From Chaetoceros tenuissimus (lineage: Eukaryota > Bacillariophyta > Thalassiosirophyceae > Chaetocerotales > Chaetocerotaceae), in contig BLLK01000038.1 of assembly GCA_021927905.1 (NCBI GenBank), positions 2,170,001 to 2,234,000 of the forward strand: DNA of 64,000 bases, written 5' to 3'. Shown here piece by piece: positions 43,255-54,728 of the stretch. Each line of letters opens with the position of its first letter. Position 1 is the first letter of the stretch. Under the pieces are notes generated by a model that did not search any database, had not been told where the DNA came from, and saw only the letters and a program-made list of their open reading frames with translations. A program made the position numbers and the translations under genes.

Positions 43255-44436
43255 TTATGGGAGAAGGGCGAACGACCTCTTTTGCGTGCAGTTCTCGCAC
43301 ATCAAAAATTCACAGGTTGCGCACGACAGCCAAAATTTTTGGGAAGGTGGGAAAGATACTTTTTGCCACGTGTATACGGTGCCAGCCTGTGGCACAATAA
43401 TCCTAAGGACAACATTTACATTCAGAGTACCAGTCTCTTGAATTTCATTCCACATATCTCTCGGCATTGGTAGATCCAAGAATCCAGTTCCATTCTCATA
43501 CATCATTCGAAATCCTTTGGTCTTGACTTGTTCTTGCATGATTGTATAAAATGGCCGAAACAAAATGAATACGCCATACCAACAGGCACTGGATAGATAT
43601 ATAAGCGATAAAAGAAACGATCGATAGTTATAATATCCGATGCAATTGTTGAACCAGATGCAATGATGATCCATTTGCAAGACACATCTGTTACAAGTCG
43701 AGCAATGATGTGTCCTAGGTGGTCGTTTCATTTCACACTTTTTGCAGTAGTCGCTGCATGGATTCGGTATAAACACTGATCCTTGCTTAGGATGCATATC
43801 TTCATTTGCATTATGAAAATGTAATGCAACTCGTTCCTTCTCTTTGTTTATATTGATATATGTTGAGATGTAAGCTGTTCCTCCTTGTCCAAAATGACTT
43901 TGCCACTTCTTCTTTCGACAATCATTTGTGTACAGAGTATTGAGTACTCCAGGTGATGAGTAACAAGTCATGATATAATTATATACTACCATGAAGACAA
44001 GGTAATAAACTCCAAATAGAATCAATGAACTGGAAGTACAGGATGACACATCTTCATCTTTTTCATTGTGACACCATCGAGAAACGATCACTGCTTTATG
44101 TAGAATCTGAGAGTAGACAAAGAGAATCAGGGACACAAGTACAATCACCAAAAAAGGAAGAAACTGAATCAAGTGTCCTTTATTTCTTTTGAGAAAGGAT
44201 ATGCATTTGATAAGGCATGTCCAATGCAACAGATAACGGACGAAAGATGTGAACAATGTTTTGATCCAAAAGAATTGATTGAATTCTGTATAAATGTCTC
44301 GAATCTCTTCGTTGAACAGCCGCCAGTTTTGAAAGAGTTCATTCCTTGCTTCTTCTAGAGACATCTTTGGTGATAAGTATCTTTTATTGTCGGTGCTGTA
44401 GAGAGTTCTTTGCTCAGTACATAAGACAAGCAACAT
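43255..44436 (-). CDS. U8 DHHC palmitoyltransferase, class A, chimeric tail
   Basis: 393 residues from ATG 44436, with the same tail as U7. It has STDNKRY like U2, whereas U7 has SIDNKRY like U1, which supports the pairing U1/U7 and U2/U8 in a higher-order duplication. Confidence 0.73.
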   Translation of the reverse strand: MLLVLCTEQRTLYSTDNKRYLSPKMSLEEARNELFQNWRLFNEEIRDIYTEFNQFFWIKTLFTSFVRYLLHWTCLIKCISFLKRNKGHLIQFLPFLVIVLVSLILFVYSQILHKAVIVSRWCHNEKDEDVSSCTSSSLILFGVYYLVFMVVYNYIMTCYSSPGVLNTLYTNDCRKKKWQSHFGQGGTAYISTYININKEKERVALHFHNANEDMHPKQGSVFIPNPCSDYCKKCEMKRPPRTHHCSTCNRCVLQMDHHCIWFNNCIGYYNYRSFLLSLIYLSSACWYGVFILFRPFYTIMQEQVKTKGFRMMYENGTGFLDLPMPRDMWNEIQETGTLNVNVVLRIIVPQAGTVYTWQKVSFPPSQKFWLSCATCEFLMCENCTQKRSFALLP

Positions 44437-44848
44437 GAAAAAGAAAATGTTCTTCAAAGAAAAAGTTCGTTGGTGTTGAAAGATGGGACTCAAGGAGGAC
44501 AGAGGGGATGGAAGGAGAGGGGTAGAAAATGAGACTACATATGAGACATTGAAAAAATGAAAAAGAATTTCATTTTAGTGTAATTACGTTGTTGATAGAA
44601 GTATCCTGTTTTCCAATAGTGCAAAGCCATAGGTTGTCTTTTTATATAATTATTTTGTGAAAATGAAAGAATGCTAGCATTTGTAGATATTGGAAGCCAT
44701 TTTTGAAATCACTAGCTGTGACCAATGACAAGCAAGAATAGGCCTTTTTCCAGTAACGGTTGAAGATGAAAAACTCCCAGCCTATCATCAGCGAGTGAGT
44801 CGAGTCGTCAGTCGTCAGCGGCGAGCAACAGAAGCAAATTGCAAAATA

Positions 44849-45875
44849 ATGTTGAATGGCGAACTCTTCTCTCTTCATTACCAATTAAACTCGGACATCA
44901 AAGTTGATCAGACCTTTCCAATTAGTATTCAAGAAATGACTTGTTTTAAAGACCGTAGTTTCCAGGTATGTGAACTTTAAGTGATCTAGCTATATGATAC
45001 TACATAGTCATTCTAATGACTGTCTGTACTTTGTCAGCGCTACAAGCTAGAAAGGTATTTCGATCTTTTGGACTTTGACAATAATCAGAGAGTAAATACA
45101 AAAGATTTGGTGTTGTGGGGAGAAAGAGCAGCTGCAAATTACGAAGAAGCAGGGATTCATGTACCCGAAGAGAAGTTGAAAGATATGAGAAAGAAAATGG
45201 GACGTGTTTGTAAGTTTGTATATATATGCAATCATATGAATATACATTTGACTGAATATTTCTAATGAGACATTTCAAAGTCAATTGTATGACTATCTTT
45301 AGTTGGGCAGGCAAAAACAAAAAGAGATTTGTGAACTATGGCGTCACAACATCGAAGCTTCCATTTTTCAAGACTATTTTTCGAGTACTACTTCTTCCAG
45401 CATGGCATGCACTTGATTTCAAAGGGAATGGAGAACTTAGTCTACAAGACTTTTACTTTGTTATTGGTGAGTAACAACAAGCGATTTAGTTTTCAAGTCT
45501 TTAGTTTTCTTTGGTTTAAACGCAACTCATTATATGGTTTTCATTTCCATTCGCTGTAGTAAAACCAATTGGTCTGACAGAAGAAGATGCAAAGATCGCG
45601 TTCCAAGTGATGGATGAGGGTGAGTTTCTTTGAACAATAATAAAAAACAAAAAACAGAGAGACCTGACTAGTTTTCTTTTCCTACAGATAAAAATGGTAT
45701 GCTCAGCGTTGAAGAGTTTACACAAGGTGTAATCGATTACTTCAGCGACACAGAAGTTACCAAGCATGCCTTTGCTTATGGTGGAATCAAAGTTGATGAT
45801 GTCCCAGAGAAATACAAGGAGTGTCTTCAAAAAAGTATTGAAGAATCTTGGAATGATGATGAAGGCGAGTGTTAG
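44849..45875 (+). CDS. U8 EF-hand protein, intact, mosaic
   Basis: The frame is open in all five exons. The 5' part, exon 1 to exon 2, follows class A. From exon 3 onward it matches U6/U9 (GAGTACTACTTCTTCC and GCATGCACTTGATT). The switch lies between about 45240 and 45390, so the unit arose by recombination within the EF-hand gene. The protein is nearly the same as U2. Confidence 0.86.
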
Positions 45876-46153
45876 ATAGATGTATAAAAGATTATGAGTT
45901 TCTTGAGTGTAAATATTTCTTTGTGCTTGATATAAGTAGTAAGAAAACAAAATATTCATTGAATTGTAACATTGACATTATCATTTACTTTTACGGTGAC
46001 ATAGTGTTCTAAGATGGGATGCTATGCACCATTCTACTTCTAAGTAAAATAACCAGGCCGAGGTATGACAATTTCATTTCACATACAAGTTAGATAAGAG
46101 TCACAGAGTACAGTCTATTTCAAACCAAGGCCATTTTTCACCAGCGAACAGTT

Positions 46154-46863
46154 CTAACTACGTGGACGAGCTGGAGTGAACTTATCATCTTGTGGACCCA
46201 TGTAATATCCTGTTGCATCGTAAACCTTATTATTAACGCAATAAGCGTCTTTCTCATCACCTGGGCATGCAAGAATACAGAGTCCCTACCATTGAATAAG
46301 TTTATATAAAATGAGTTTGAATTTTGAAGCTATCAAACCTATGAATAAATTGAAAATGTACTTACAAGCGGTCCACAGCAGAGACAAGCAATGCATGCAT
46401 TACGTTTGGTCTTTGGGCCAGCATATTTCATTGTTCCCCATACTCCTCCTGCAGGACATTTCCCTGGTGGCGCTTCGCTACCAACAGCTGTGGCTACTAC
46501 CGCTGCACCTCTCTTGGCAACAACAGTGATATCACCCTCTGCTGCTTTGATGATCCAACAACTTCAGTGCTAGTCATTTCGTCAACGAGAGTTCCGTTTA
46601 CTGTTACAACCTCATCACCAGCTTGAAGAGCTATAAAAAGCAGAAAAATAAGTTAGCAAGATGTGGCTTGTACAAGCAAAATGCTTTTCTGATATTATCA
46701 AATCAATACACATCTCTTTGGGAGTAATCTCTTACATACCAGTAGCACCAAATAATCCCGAAAGTGAATCCACATAAACCTTTCCACCTCTAGCGACGAG
46801 TGTAATTCCGACCTTGGTATCGACGGAGTCCTTGAATACGGTTGCGTTGATTGTCTCGACCAT
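46154..46863 (-). pseudogene. U8 PDZ-like/Cys-rich gene with the shared frameshift
   Basis: It matches U6, not U7, in the diagnostic variants (TATGACAATTTC downstream, TCATTTCGTC inside), consistent with the recombinant origin of the right half of U8. It has the common frameshift. Confidence 0.77.
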
Positions 46864-46966
46864 TGTTACTACAATTAGGAATGTTGTGGTGTGTATTTCC
46901 TTCTAAAAGATTTATGGGAGAAGGGCGAACGACCTCTTTTGCGTGCAGTTCTCGCACATCAAAAAT

Positions 46967-48079
46967 TCACAGGTTGCGCACGACAGCCAAAATTTTTGGG
47001 AAGGTGGGAAAGATACTTTTTGCCACGTGTACGGTGCCAGCCTGTGGCACAATAATCCTAAGGACAACATTTACATTCAGAGTACCAGTCTCTTGAATTT
47101 CATTCCACATATCTCTCGGCATTGGTAGATCCAAGAATCCAGTTCCATTCTCATACATCATTCGAAATCCTTTGGTCTTGACTTGTTCTTGCATGATTGT
47201 ATAAAATGGCCGAAACAAAATGAATACGCCATACCAACAGGCACTGGATAGATAAATAAGCGATAAAAGAAACGATCGATAGTTATAATATCCGATGCAA
47301 TTGTTGAACCAAATGCAATGATGATCCATTTGCAAGACACATCTGTTACAAGTCGAGCAATGATGTGTCCTAGGTGGTCGTTTCATTTCACACTTTTTGC
47401 AGTAGTCGCTGCATGGATTCGGTATAAATACTGATCCTTGCTTAGGATGCATATCTTCATTTGCATTATGAAAATGTAATTTAACTCGTCCCTTCTCTTT
47501 GTTCGTATTGTATGATGATGAGATGTAAGCTGTTCCTCCTTGTCCACAATGACTTTGCCACTTCTTCTTTCGACCTTCACTAGTGTACAGAGTATTGAGT
47601 ACTCCTGGCGATGAATAGCATGTCATAATATAATTATAGACTAACATGAAGACAAGGTAATAAACTCCAAATAGAATCAATGAACTGGAAGTACAGGATG
47701 ATATATGTTCATCTTCTTCATTGTGACACCATCGAGAAACAATCACTTCTTCATGTAAAATGTGACTGTAGACAAAGAGAATCAGAGCCACAAGTACAAT
47801 CACCAGCAGAGGGAGAAACTGAATCAAGTGCCCTTTATTTCGTTTGAGAAAGGATATGCATTTGATGAGGCGTGTCCAATGCAACAGGTAACGGACGAAA
47901 GATGTGAACAATGTTTTGATCCAAAAAAATTGATTGAATTCTGCATAAATGTCTCGAATCTCTTCGTTGAACTGCCGCCAATTTTGAAAGAGTTCATTCC
48001 TTGCTTCTTCTAGAGACATCTTTGGTGATAAGTATCTTTTATTGTCGATGCTGTAGAGAGTTCTTTGCTCACAATTCAT
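46967..48079 (-). CDS. U9 DHHC palmitoyltransferase, class B, shortened at both ends
   Basis: 370 residues from ATG 48079 (MNCEQRTLYS). The frame happens to be open upstream to 48394, but that part is promoter sequence in the other units and is unlikely to be protein. The DHHC box is intact and the C-terminus truncated at the U8/U9 junction. U9 lacks the 403-bp insertion and 50-bp deletion of U3, its closest relative. Confidence 0.65.
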   Translation of the reverse strand: MNCEQRTLYSIDNKRYLSPKMSLEEARNELFQNWRQFNEEIRDIYAEFNQFFWIKTLFTSFVRYLLHWTRLIKCISFLKRNKGHLIQFLPLLVIVLVALILFVYSHILHEEVIVSRWCHNEEDEHISSCTSSSLILFGVYYLVFMLVYNYIMTCYSSPGVLNTLYTSEGRKKKWQSHCGQGGTAYISSSYNTNKEKGRVKLHFHNANEDMHPKQGSVFIPNPCSDYCKKCEMKRPPRTHHCSTCNRCVLQMDHHCIWFNNCIGYYNYRSFLLSLIYLSSACWYGVFILFRPFYTIMQEQVKTKGFRMMYENGTGFLDLPMPRDMWNEIQETGTLNVNVVLRIIVPQAGTVHVAKSIFPTFPKILAVVRNL

Positions 48080-48423
48080 AAGACAAGCAACATGAAAAAG
48101 AAAATGTTCTTCAAAGAAAAAGTTCGTTGGTGTTGAAAGATGGGACTCAAGGAGGACAGAGGGGATGGAAGGAGAGGGGTAGAAAATGATACTACATAAT
48201 ATGAGACGTTGTCTTTTTATATTTATTTTGTGAAAATGAAAGAATGCTAGCATTTGTAGATATTGGAAGCCATTTTTGAAATCACTAGCTGTGAGCAATG
48301 ACAAGCAAGAATAGGCCTTTTTCCAGTAACGGTTGAAGATGAAAAACTCCCAGCCAATCATCAGCGAGGAGTCAGCGGCGAGCAACAGAAGCAAATTGCA
48401 AAATAATGTTGAATGGCGAACTC

Positions 48424-48721
48424 TGTTGTGAAAAATGACAAACCAGGACTATATCACAGCAAGGGAGATAGCCAGGAATCCATTAATGCGTTGGATGAAC
48501 CTCCACGTAAGCAATTGGAACAACAACAACGAAGAACATATGCAGATGCATTGAGAAACAAGTAGTTGAATGATCATCTTAACGATATCATTCTTTAAGC
48601 CTAATCCAGTCAATAACCAAGGTTGAAATACCATATCTTATTGTACCTTTAGACATCACACGTCAGCCATCCTCGAGTTCTAACACTCACCGGATTGAAA
48701 CAGCGACTGCCTAAAACAACA
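48424..48721 (+). repeat. 5' LTR of copy 2, 298 bp
   Basis: Same as in copy 1 apart from single changes. The segment TTCTTTAAGCCTAAT is at 48591-48605 and its complement follows the LTR at 48721-48735. Confidence 0.93.
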
Positions 48722-48775
48722 TTAGGCTTAAAGAAAAGCTTTACAGCTTACTAGCTACAATCATTCAATACCTTC

Positions 48776-49144
48776 ATGGACAGCAACCACATTAAACTAT
48801 TGATAGATAACAAACAGAAGGAAATTGAAGACCTAGAGAGACTGCTCACGAAGCTACAGATAGTAGAGGCGAGTCGGAAACACAGCAGCAAAGACAGCTT
48901 GCTCCAACCCATTAAGTCCAGTGCTGAGGCTGAGACATTAGAACTGCAGAAAGAAAACCCCCCGTTTACATCTGGATCAATAGTATACTACTGCCAAGAG
49001 ACTCGAGAAAAGAGAAGGCACTTTACTAACAAGGGGACTGTATTGAAAAAGGATAAGAGATTCCTCCACATCAAGACCGACGGAGGAGATACCATACACA
49101 GGACCCCAAAGTATACCAGAAAGGAGGCAATCATTGAGAACTAG
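48776..49144 (+). CDS. Extra ORF upstream of gag, copy 2
   Basis: 122 residues, the same protein as at 21882-22250, with coiled-coil start and small barrel-like second half. The lack of any change between the copies mainly reflects the recent duplication. Confidence 0.62.
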   Translation: MDSNHIKLLIDNKQKEIEDLERLLTKLQIVEASRKHSSKDSLLQPIKSSAEAETLELQKENPPFTSGSIVYYCQETREKRRHFTNKGTVLKKDKRFLHIKTDGGDTIHRTPKYTRKEAIIEN

Positions 49145-49146
49145 TG

Positions 49147-52077
49147 ATGACGGAGAACAGAGAAAATGGCGGCGGCGCTGGAGATGGTGGTAACGATACA
49201 CCAAACAATGATCCCCCACCAAACCCAACTAACACCGGAAACCCACAAGACAGTAGAATTGGTGGTAGACCTTTTGGCGGTGGAAGAGGCCGTGGTGGTA
49301 GAGGATGCGGAGGAGGTCGTGGTGGAGGACGTGGTGGAGGCAGAGGAAGCAGTAACAGGAACAGCGACACGTTCACACGTAGCGATACACAACTATCAGG
49401 GCCATTGAAGGCACCGATGTTTTGTCTACCATCTGAAAACAAGAGTCTCAAGACCTACGACAAGACTATTGGTGCTCTGCGCACCTATGTGCTAGAGAAC
49501 TTGGATTTTGGACAGGACCTGTTTTCAATCATAGATGACCTCAAGGAAATGGACATGACTACTATTTGTCCCTCGGATCCGGCTGCCAATGCAACCAAGA
49601 TTCAACAAATGGAGTTTCAATTCGAAGCAGAGCATTACTTTTGGAGGAAGACGACTTATAGCACTAATACCGCTATCGGATTTGATCTAGTTTGGAATCA
49701 GAGCACCAAGGCACTACAGCAAAAGATGCTAGGCATTAAGGGCTATGCGGAAGCGAAAAGAAATAGAGACATGCTGTGGCTACTACAGTCAATTAAGGAC
49801 ACAGTATACCAATTCGACAAAGTGAAGCCAAGCGAACTATCTACTGACGATGCACTTGAGAGGATCCTCAAATTTCGCCAAGGGAATCTTGAGCTGGCTG
49901 AGTTCCACAAGACTTTTGTAAATTATGTAAAAGTATATGAGGAGAACGCTGGCTACTTTGGTGTTGCAAGCAAAGATATTCTGCAACTGCAAAAGGATCT
50001 GAAGGACAAAGGATTGAGTACAGATGACTATAACCTTCAGTTCACAGAAGGTATCCAAGATCTTAGGGATCGTGCCGTTGGAATTGCTTTTCTAAAGCGT
50101 GCTGATAAGTCCAAGTATTTGGAACTGCAGAACAACTTGCAGAACAATTACCTGAACGGAGTGGATGACTATCCAAACAATATAGCAGAAGCACTCAATA
50201 AGCTTACCTTCTTCAAGTCAACATTGCTGGTTCTATCCAGACATCAACCTACAGTACGATTGGAGCAATTTCGAAATATTTTATGGACCTTTTGATTTTT
50301 AATAGGTTAGGAATATTTTTTCTTAGCCCTATTTCTAACACTTTTTTAAATAAAACACGGTATTTGAAATACATGCGCTGAAAACTGGTAAATTAAGTGT
50401 TTTTCAGCGATTTTTAGCGTTTTTTCGGAAATTTAGTCAAAAAATTAGTGGATTACTGGCCCGTATTTCTAAGATACACTACAGAAACAAAATTCTTATA
50501 TTTTTTCCGGGCCCTTTTTCTCTGAATATTTTTTATTTTAGAAATTGCTCCAATCGTACTGTAGTGCCAATGCCCAGACAGGACTATCATTCTTCCTCTC
50601 CTCGACCCCACATGATGCGATTGCTGGAACTGATGGCAATACCAACGAGAATTGGATATGCTATCGGTGTGGATGCCCTGGGCACAAGTCTTTTGGATGC
50701 CCCAAGACGGATGCCGAAGCTGCTACCAGTCTTGCAGCTGCTCGAGCTGCACAGCCAGTAAGTACTCCCACCGGTGTCAACTTTTCCTCTTTCTCTTTTC
50801 ACACGTGCTCATCCTCCTTTATGAATGATTTGCGACATCATTTCATATTACTTGATAGTCAAGGGAGTGACCATTTATTCTGTAATGAACGGTTGTTAGA
50901 TGGTGTGAAGAGAAATAGGATTGGTTTGAAAACACATTCGAATGGTGGAAGTTTACATTACTGTCAGGAAGGTAGTTTTAAAGGTCTGGAAAAGGTGTGG
51001 ATTAATGAAAATGGCATAGCAAACATCCTAAGCCTAGGTCATTTGAGTGAACTTGGACTGCGAATTACATTGGATACCTGGAACGGAGATGATGCTTTTG
51101 TGGTCCATCTTGACAATGTTCAACTTAGATTTCATAAGCTAAGACAATGTCTGTATGTCCTTGACCTACGTACCGTTACTGAACCTTTCTCTTTTGCTAC
51201 AATACCAAAGCAAACACCTACAGACACTTCACCTCCTTCAACACCAAAGAATGAGGAGCGAAAGTCTGTTACATTCCTCAACACAGTTTCGGAACGAGAA
51301 GCTCAATTCAATTGCAGAGAGGTGAAAGGAGCAAATATGGCCGTCACACTTCGTAGACATCTTGGTAGCAACTCTGAATCAGCTTTAGCACGAGCCGTAA
51401 CCCAATTACAGGATTGCCCAATCACCGTTGCAGATGTAAAACGATCAGTGTACATCAATGGAGATTACCCCTCATCTGCGAAAGGATGAAGCACATGGAA
51501 AAAGCCAACACCTATACCGACACTTAACCCCATCAATATACCAGATGAACTATTTGAAGACATCAAGAACGTCACACTTTGCATCGATTTCTTTTATGTC
51601 AATGGTGTGGCAGTATTTCATACCATCTCCAAAAATCTAAAATTTAGGAGCGTATCTTTTCCAACAAACAAAACACACGAAACAATTCTACAAGAATACA
51701 ATGACGTGAAGAAACTATACGAAGGTAGAGGATTCACTGTAACCCAAGTGTGTGCAGATAATGAATTCGACTGCATCAGAATGGACATCATGCCTACCCA
51801 TCTAGAAACAGTAGGAGCGAATGAACATGTACCAGAGGTAGAACGATCGATCAGATACATCAAAGAGTGCACTAGAGCATGTCTGCATGACCTCCCATAT
51901 ACAAAAATCAGCAAACAGATGACGATCGGTATTATCAAAACCACTACCAAATACTGTAATGCTTTCTATGGAGATGACCATGTTGGAGACAAATTATCAC
52001 CAAGAAACATTGTGCTAGGCTTACCTGATCTTAGCTTCAAGAGAGTAGTTCAAATGCGAACATGCATGCCTGCTTGA
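49147..52077 (+). pseudogene. Gag-protease-integrase region of copy 2, interrupted
   Basis: It carries the same MITE, the same single TGA and the same -1 shift before RT as copy 1, with few substitutions (for example Pro for Ser in the TICPSD region). These shared breaks are older than the duplication. Confidence 0.87.
50252..50561. mobile_element. Tc1/mariner-type MITE inside gag of copy 2
   Basis: Same site, 310 bp, same 21-bp inverted repeats and TA flanks (50250-50251, 50562-50563) as in copy 1. Confidence 0.9.
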
Positions 52078-54728
52078 CAAAGACAAACACTATGTCCACA
52101 AGAGCGGTGGAAGCAATAGCTCTAAACCCTCAGAATGATCATGGAGCATGGTACTTCCAGAGTTTGTCAACTGGACGCAAAATTCGAAGCCACATCTACA
52201 AGCCGCTACCAATAAGCGATAGAATAATCAACAGAGTTACAGAACTAGGTACACAAGACAACATGCCTGAGATTCAGGATGGTAGAATGATATTCGAATG
52301 GACACCTGGGAACCCGATAGACGATGACGATCTGGAAGTATTACAAATGAATGTAAATGTACAGAATGAAGGTCAAGGAGCGAATAATAATGTACTACTT
52401 CAAAACAACCAATTTGCAATGCTCACTGACGATGATGATTACGACAGTGATGAAGATAGTGACTTTGAAGATGACATGAGCAATAATGGGAATAACCTCA
52501 ATGTTGAGGAAGAGGATGTATCTGTACATGACAACAGTGTGAATGAAAATAATGAGCCTGACGAGGAAGAAGACTTTGATAATATCATTGAGGAGTATAC
52601 CTCAGCAGACGAGGCAGCTGATGATCAAGATGAACACGAAGAAGTCATTGTGGAGGATGTGGACGAAGATAGCGAAGACGAGGACGATGATCCAAATGTA
52701 GAAGAAGCCACAGGACGAGGACACAGGAACAGAAAGCCAAATAGCAAGTATTACAATGACAGCTATACATTCTTACAGACACCATTTGAAGAGTTAGAAG
52801 TTGATGATAGAAAGGAATTCTTCAAGCATGCTACGGATACATATATGGCCGAAGGAGACACCAGACTATTGCAACGTTTTATAACCGGATTCGTATTCAC
52901 TCAAATGCAAACAACGGAACAAATGAGCGCGAAGAAGGGAATAGAAATGTTTGGTGAAGAGGCAGTGGAGGCACTATTTAAAGAACTAGCTCAACTTGTA
53001 GACATGACAACCTTCAAACCAAGAAAGGCCGAAGATTTAACAAGGGCACAGAAGCGTGCTGCATTACGAGCAATCAATTTGATTAAGAGGAAAAGATGTG
53101 GAAAGTTGAAAGGTAGGACCGTAGCAAATGGTAAACAGCAACGTGGAAGATACGACAAGTCCAAGACAGCTTCACCAACTGCAACGCTAGAAGCAATACT
53201 CATGACATGTATGATTGACGCAATGGAAGGCAGGCATGTAGCGGTAGCTGACGTAGTCGGTGCATACTTGAAGGCAAGAATGGAAGATTTCGTCCTCATG
53301 AAGTTCACCGGAGAAACCGTAGATATTCTATGCAACATCGACCCATCTTACAAGGATTATGTAACGTATGAAAATGGAGAAAAGGTCTTGTATGTCGAAT
53401 TGTTGAAAGCACTATATGGATGTGTACAATCTGCGCTATTATGGTACGAACTATTCTCCGGCACACTAGTAGACATGGGATTCAAATTAAATCCATTCGA
53501 CATGTGCATCGCAAATGCAAATATAAACGGCTCACAATGCACAGTATGTATATATGTGGATGACAACAAGATTAGTCATAAGGAGCTTGCAGTAGTAAAG
53601 GATATCATCAGTAAGCTTGAGAGTAAATTTGGAAAAATGGAAGTCACACACGGGGATGAACATACATTCCTCGGAATGAAAATAAAATACAATAGGAAAA
53701 GGGGAACCGTCACTATCAACATGAAGGAATATGTGCTTGAAGCAATCGAGGAATCTGGCATGGACATAACAAGGAATGCAAACACTCCAGCCAAACCTAA
53801 TCTATACATCATTGATGAAAATTCGGAGTTACTGAACGAAGATAAAAAGGAACGTTTTCATAGCGTAGTAGCAAAACTATGTTATATTGCAGAGAGGAGT
53901 AGATTGGATATCAAACCAGCTATGTCCTTTCTACGAACCAGAGTGCAGAAGCCAACAGTTGAAGATTGGGGTAAGCTGAAGCGTGTCCTATGCTACCTCA
54001 GGGGAACTATTGATCTACACCTAACGCTAGGAGCCGATACGCTAACCAAGTTACAAACTTGGGTAGATGCCTCCTATGCAATTCACAACGACAGAAAGAG
54101 TCATACAGGTGGAGCGATGTCCTTCGGTAGAGGAGTAATATGCAGTAAGAGCAATAAACAGAAACTAAACACGAAAAGTTCGACAGAAGCAGAAGTTGTA
54201 GGAGCGAGTGACTATCTGCCAAACACAATCTGGTTACGTATGTTTCTAGAGGCACAAGGGTATATCATTGAGGAAAATCTGTATTACCAAGACAATGAGA
54301 GCGCTATGAAAATAGAATTAAATGGATGGAGATCTACTGGAAGCAAATCGAAACATGTTGACATACGATTTTATTTTATTGCAGACAGAGTAAAGTCTGA
54401 GAAAATCGAGGTCCATCATTGTAAGACAGAACACATGGTAACAGACTTTTTCACAAAACCATTACAAGGAGCATTGTTCAGGCGTCTCCGAGACATCGTC
54501 ATGGGCGTTGTTCCAGTTGACACCGTATTCGATTACACCAAGCAGGAGCGTGTTGTGAAAAATGACAAACCAGGACTATATCCCAGCAAGGGAGATAGCC
54601 AGGAATCCATTAATGCGTTGGATGAACCTCCACGTAAGCAATTGGAACAACAACAACGAAGATCACACGTCAGCCATCCTCGAGTTCTAACACTCACCGG
54701 ATTGAAACAGCGACTGCCTAAAACAACA
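52062..54728 (+). CDS. Reverse transcriptase-RNase H frame of copy 2
   Basis: The frame is open to 54755. RT and RNase H motifs are as in copy 1, with catalytic YVDD and the RNase H acidic residues present. It also loses its natural stop in the short 3' LTR and reads a few codons into the EF-hand gene. Confidence 0.92.
54551..54728 (+). repeat. 3' LTR of copy 2, 178 bp (lacks 120 bp)
   Basis: It lacks the same 120 bp as the 3' LTR of copy 1 and keeps the CCCAGC variant, so the asymmetry was fixed before the duplication. Confidence 0.92.

Larger units (their letters stand above)
48424..54728 (+). mobile_element. Ty1/copia LTR retrotransposon, copy 2 (6,305 bp)
   Basis: Same length, ends, target duplication AACTC (48419-48423, 54729-54733) and insertion point as copy 1, so it is a duplicate of the locus rather than a second insertion. 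Components: 5' LTR 48424-48721, extra ORF 48776-49144, Gag-protease-integrase 49147-52077 with MITE 50252-50561 and TGA at 51487-51489, RT-RNase H from 52062, 3' LTR 54551-54728. A few substitutions separate the copies, for example Thr for Arg in the RNase H region (KLNTKSS), where copy 2 has the usual residue. Confidence 0.95.

Noticed and set aside
48080-48394. N-terminal extension of the U9 DHHC frame (starts MLLLLAADSS)
   Set aside because: The same DNA is promoter in other units and has stops there; the ATG at 48079 is the likelier start.
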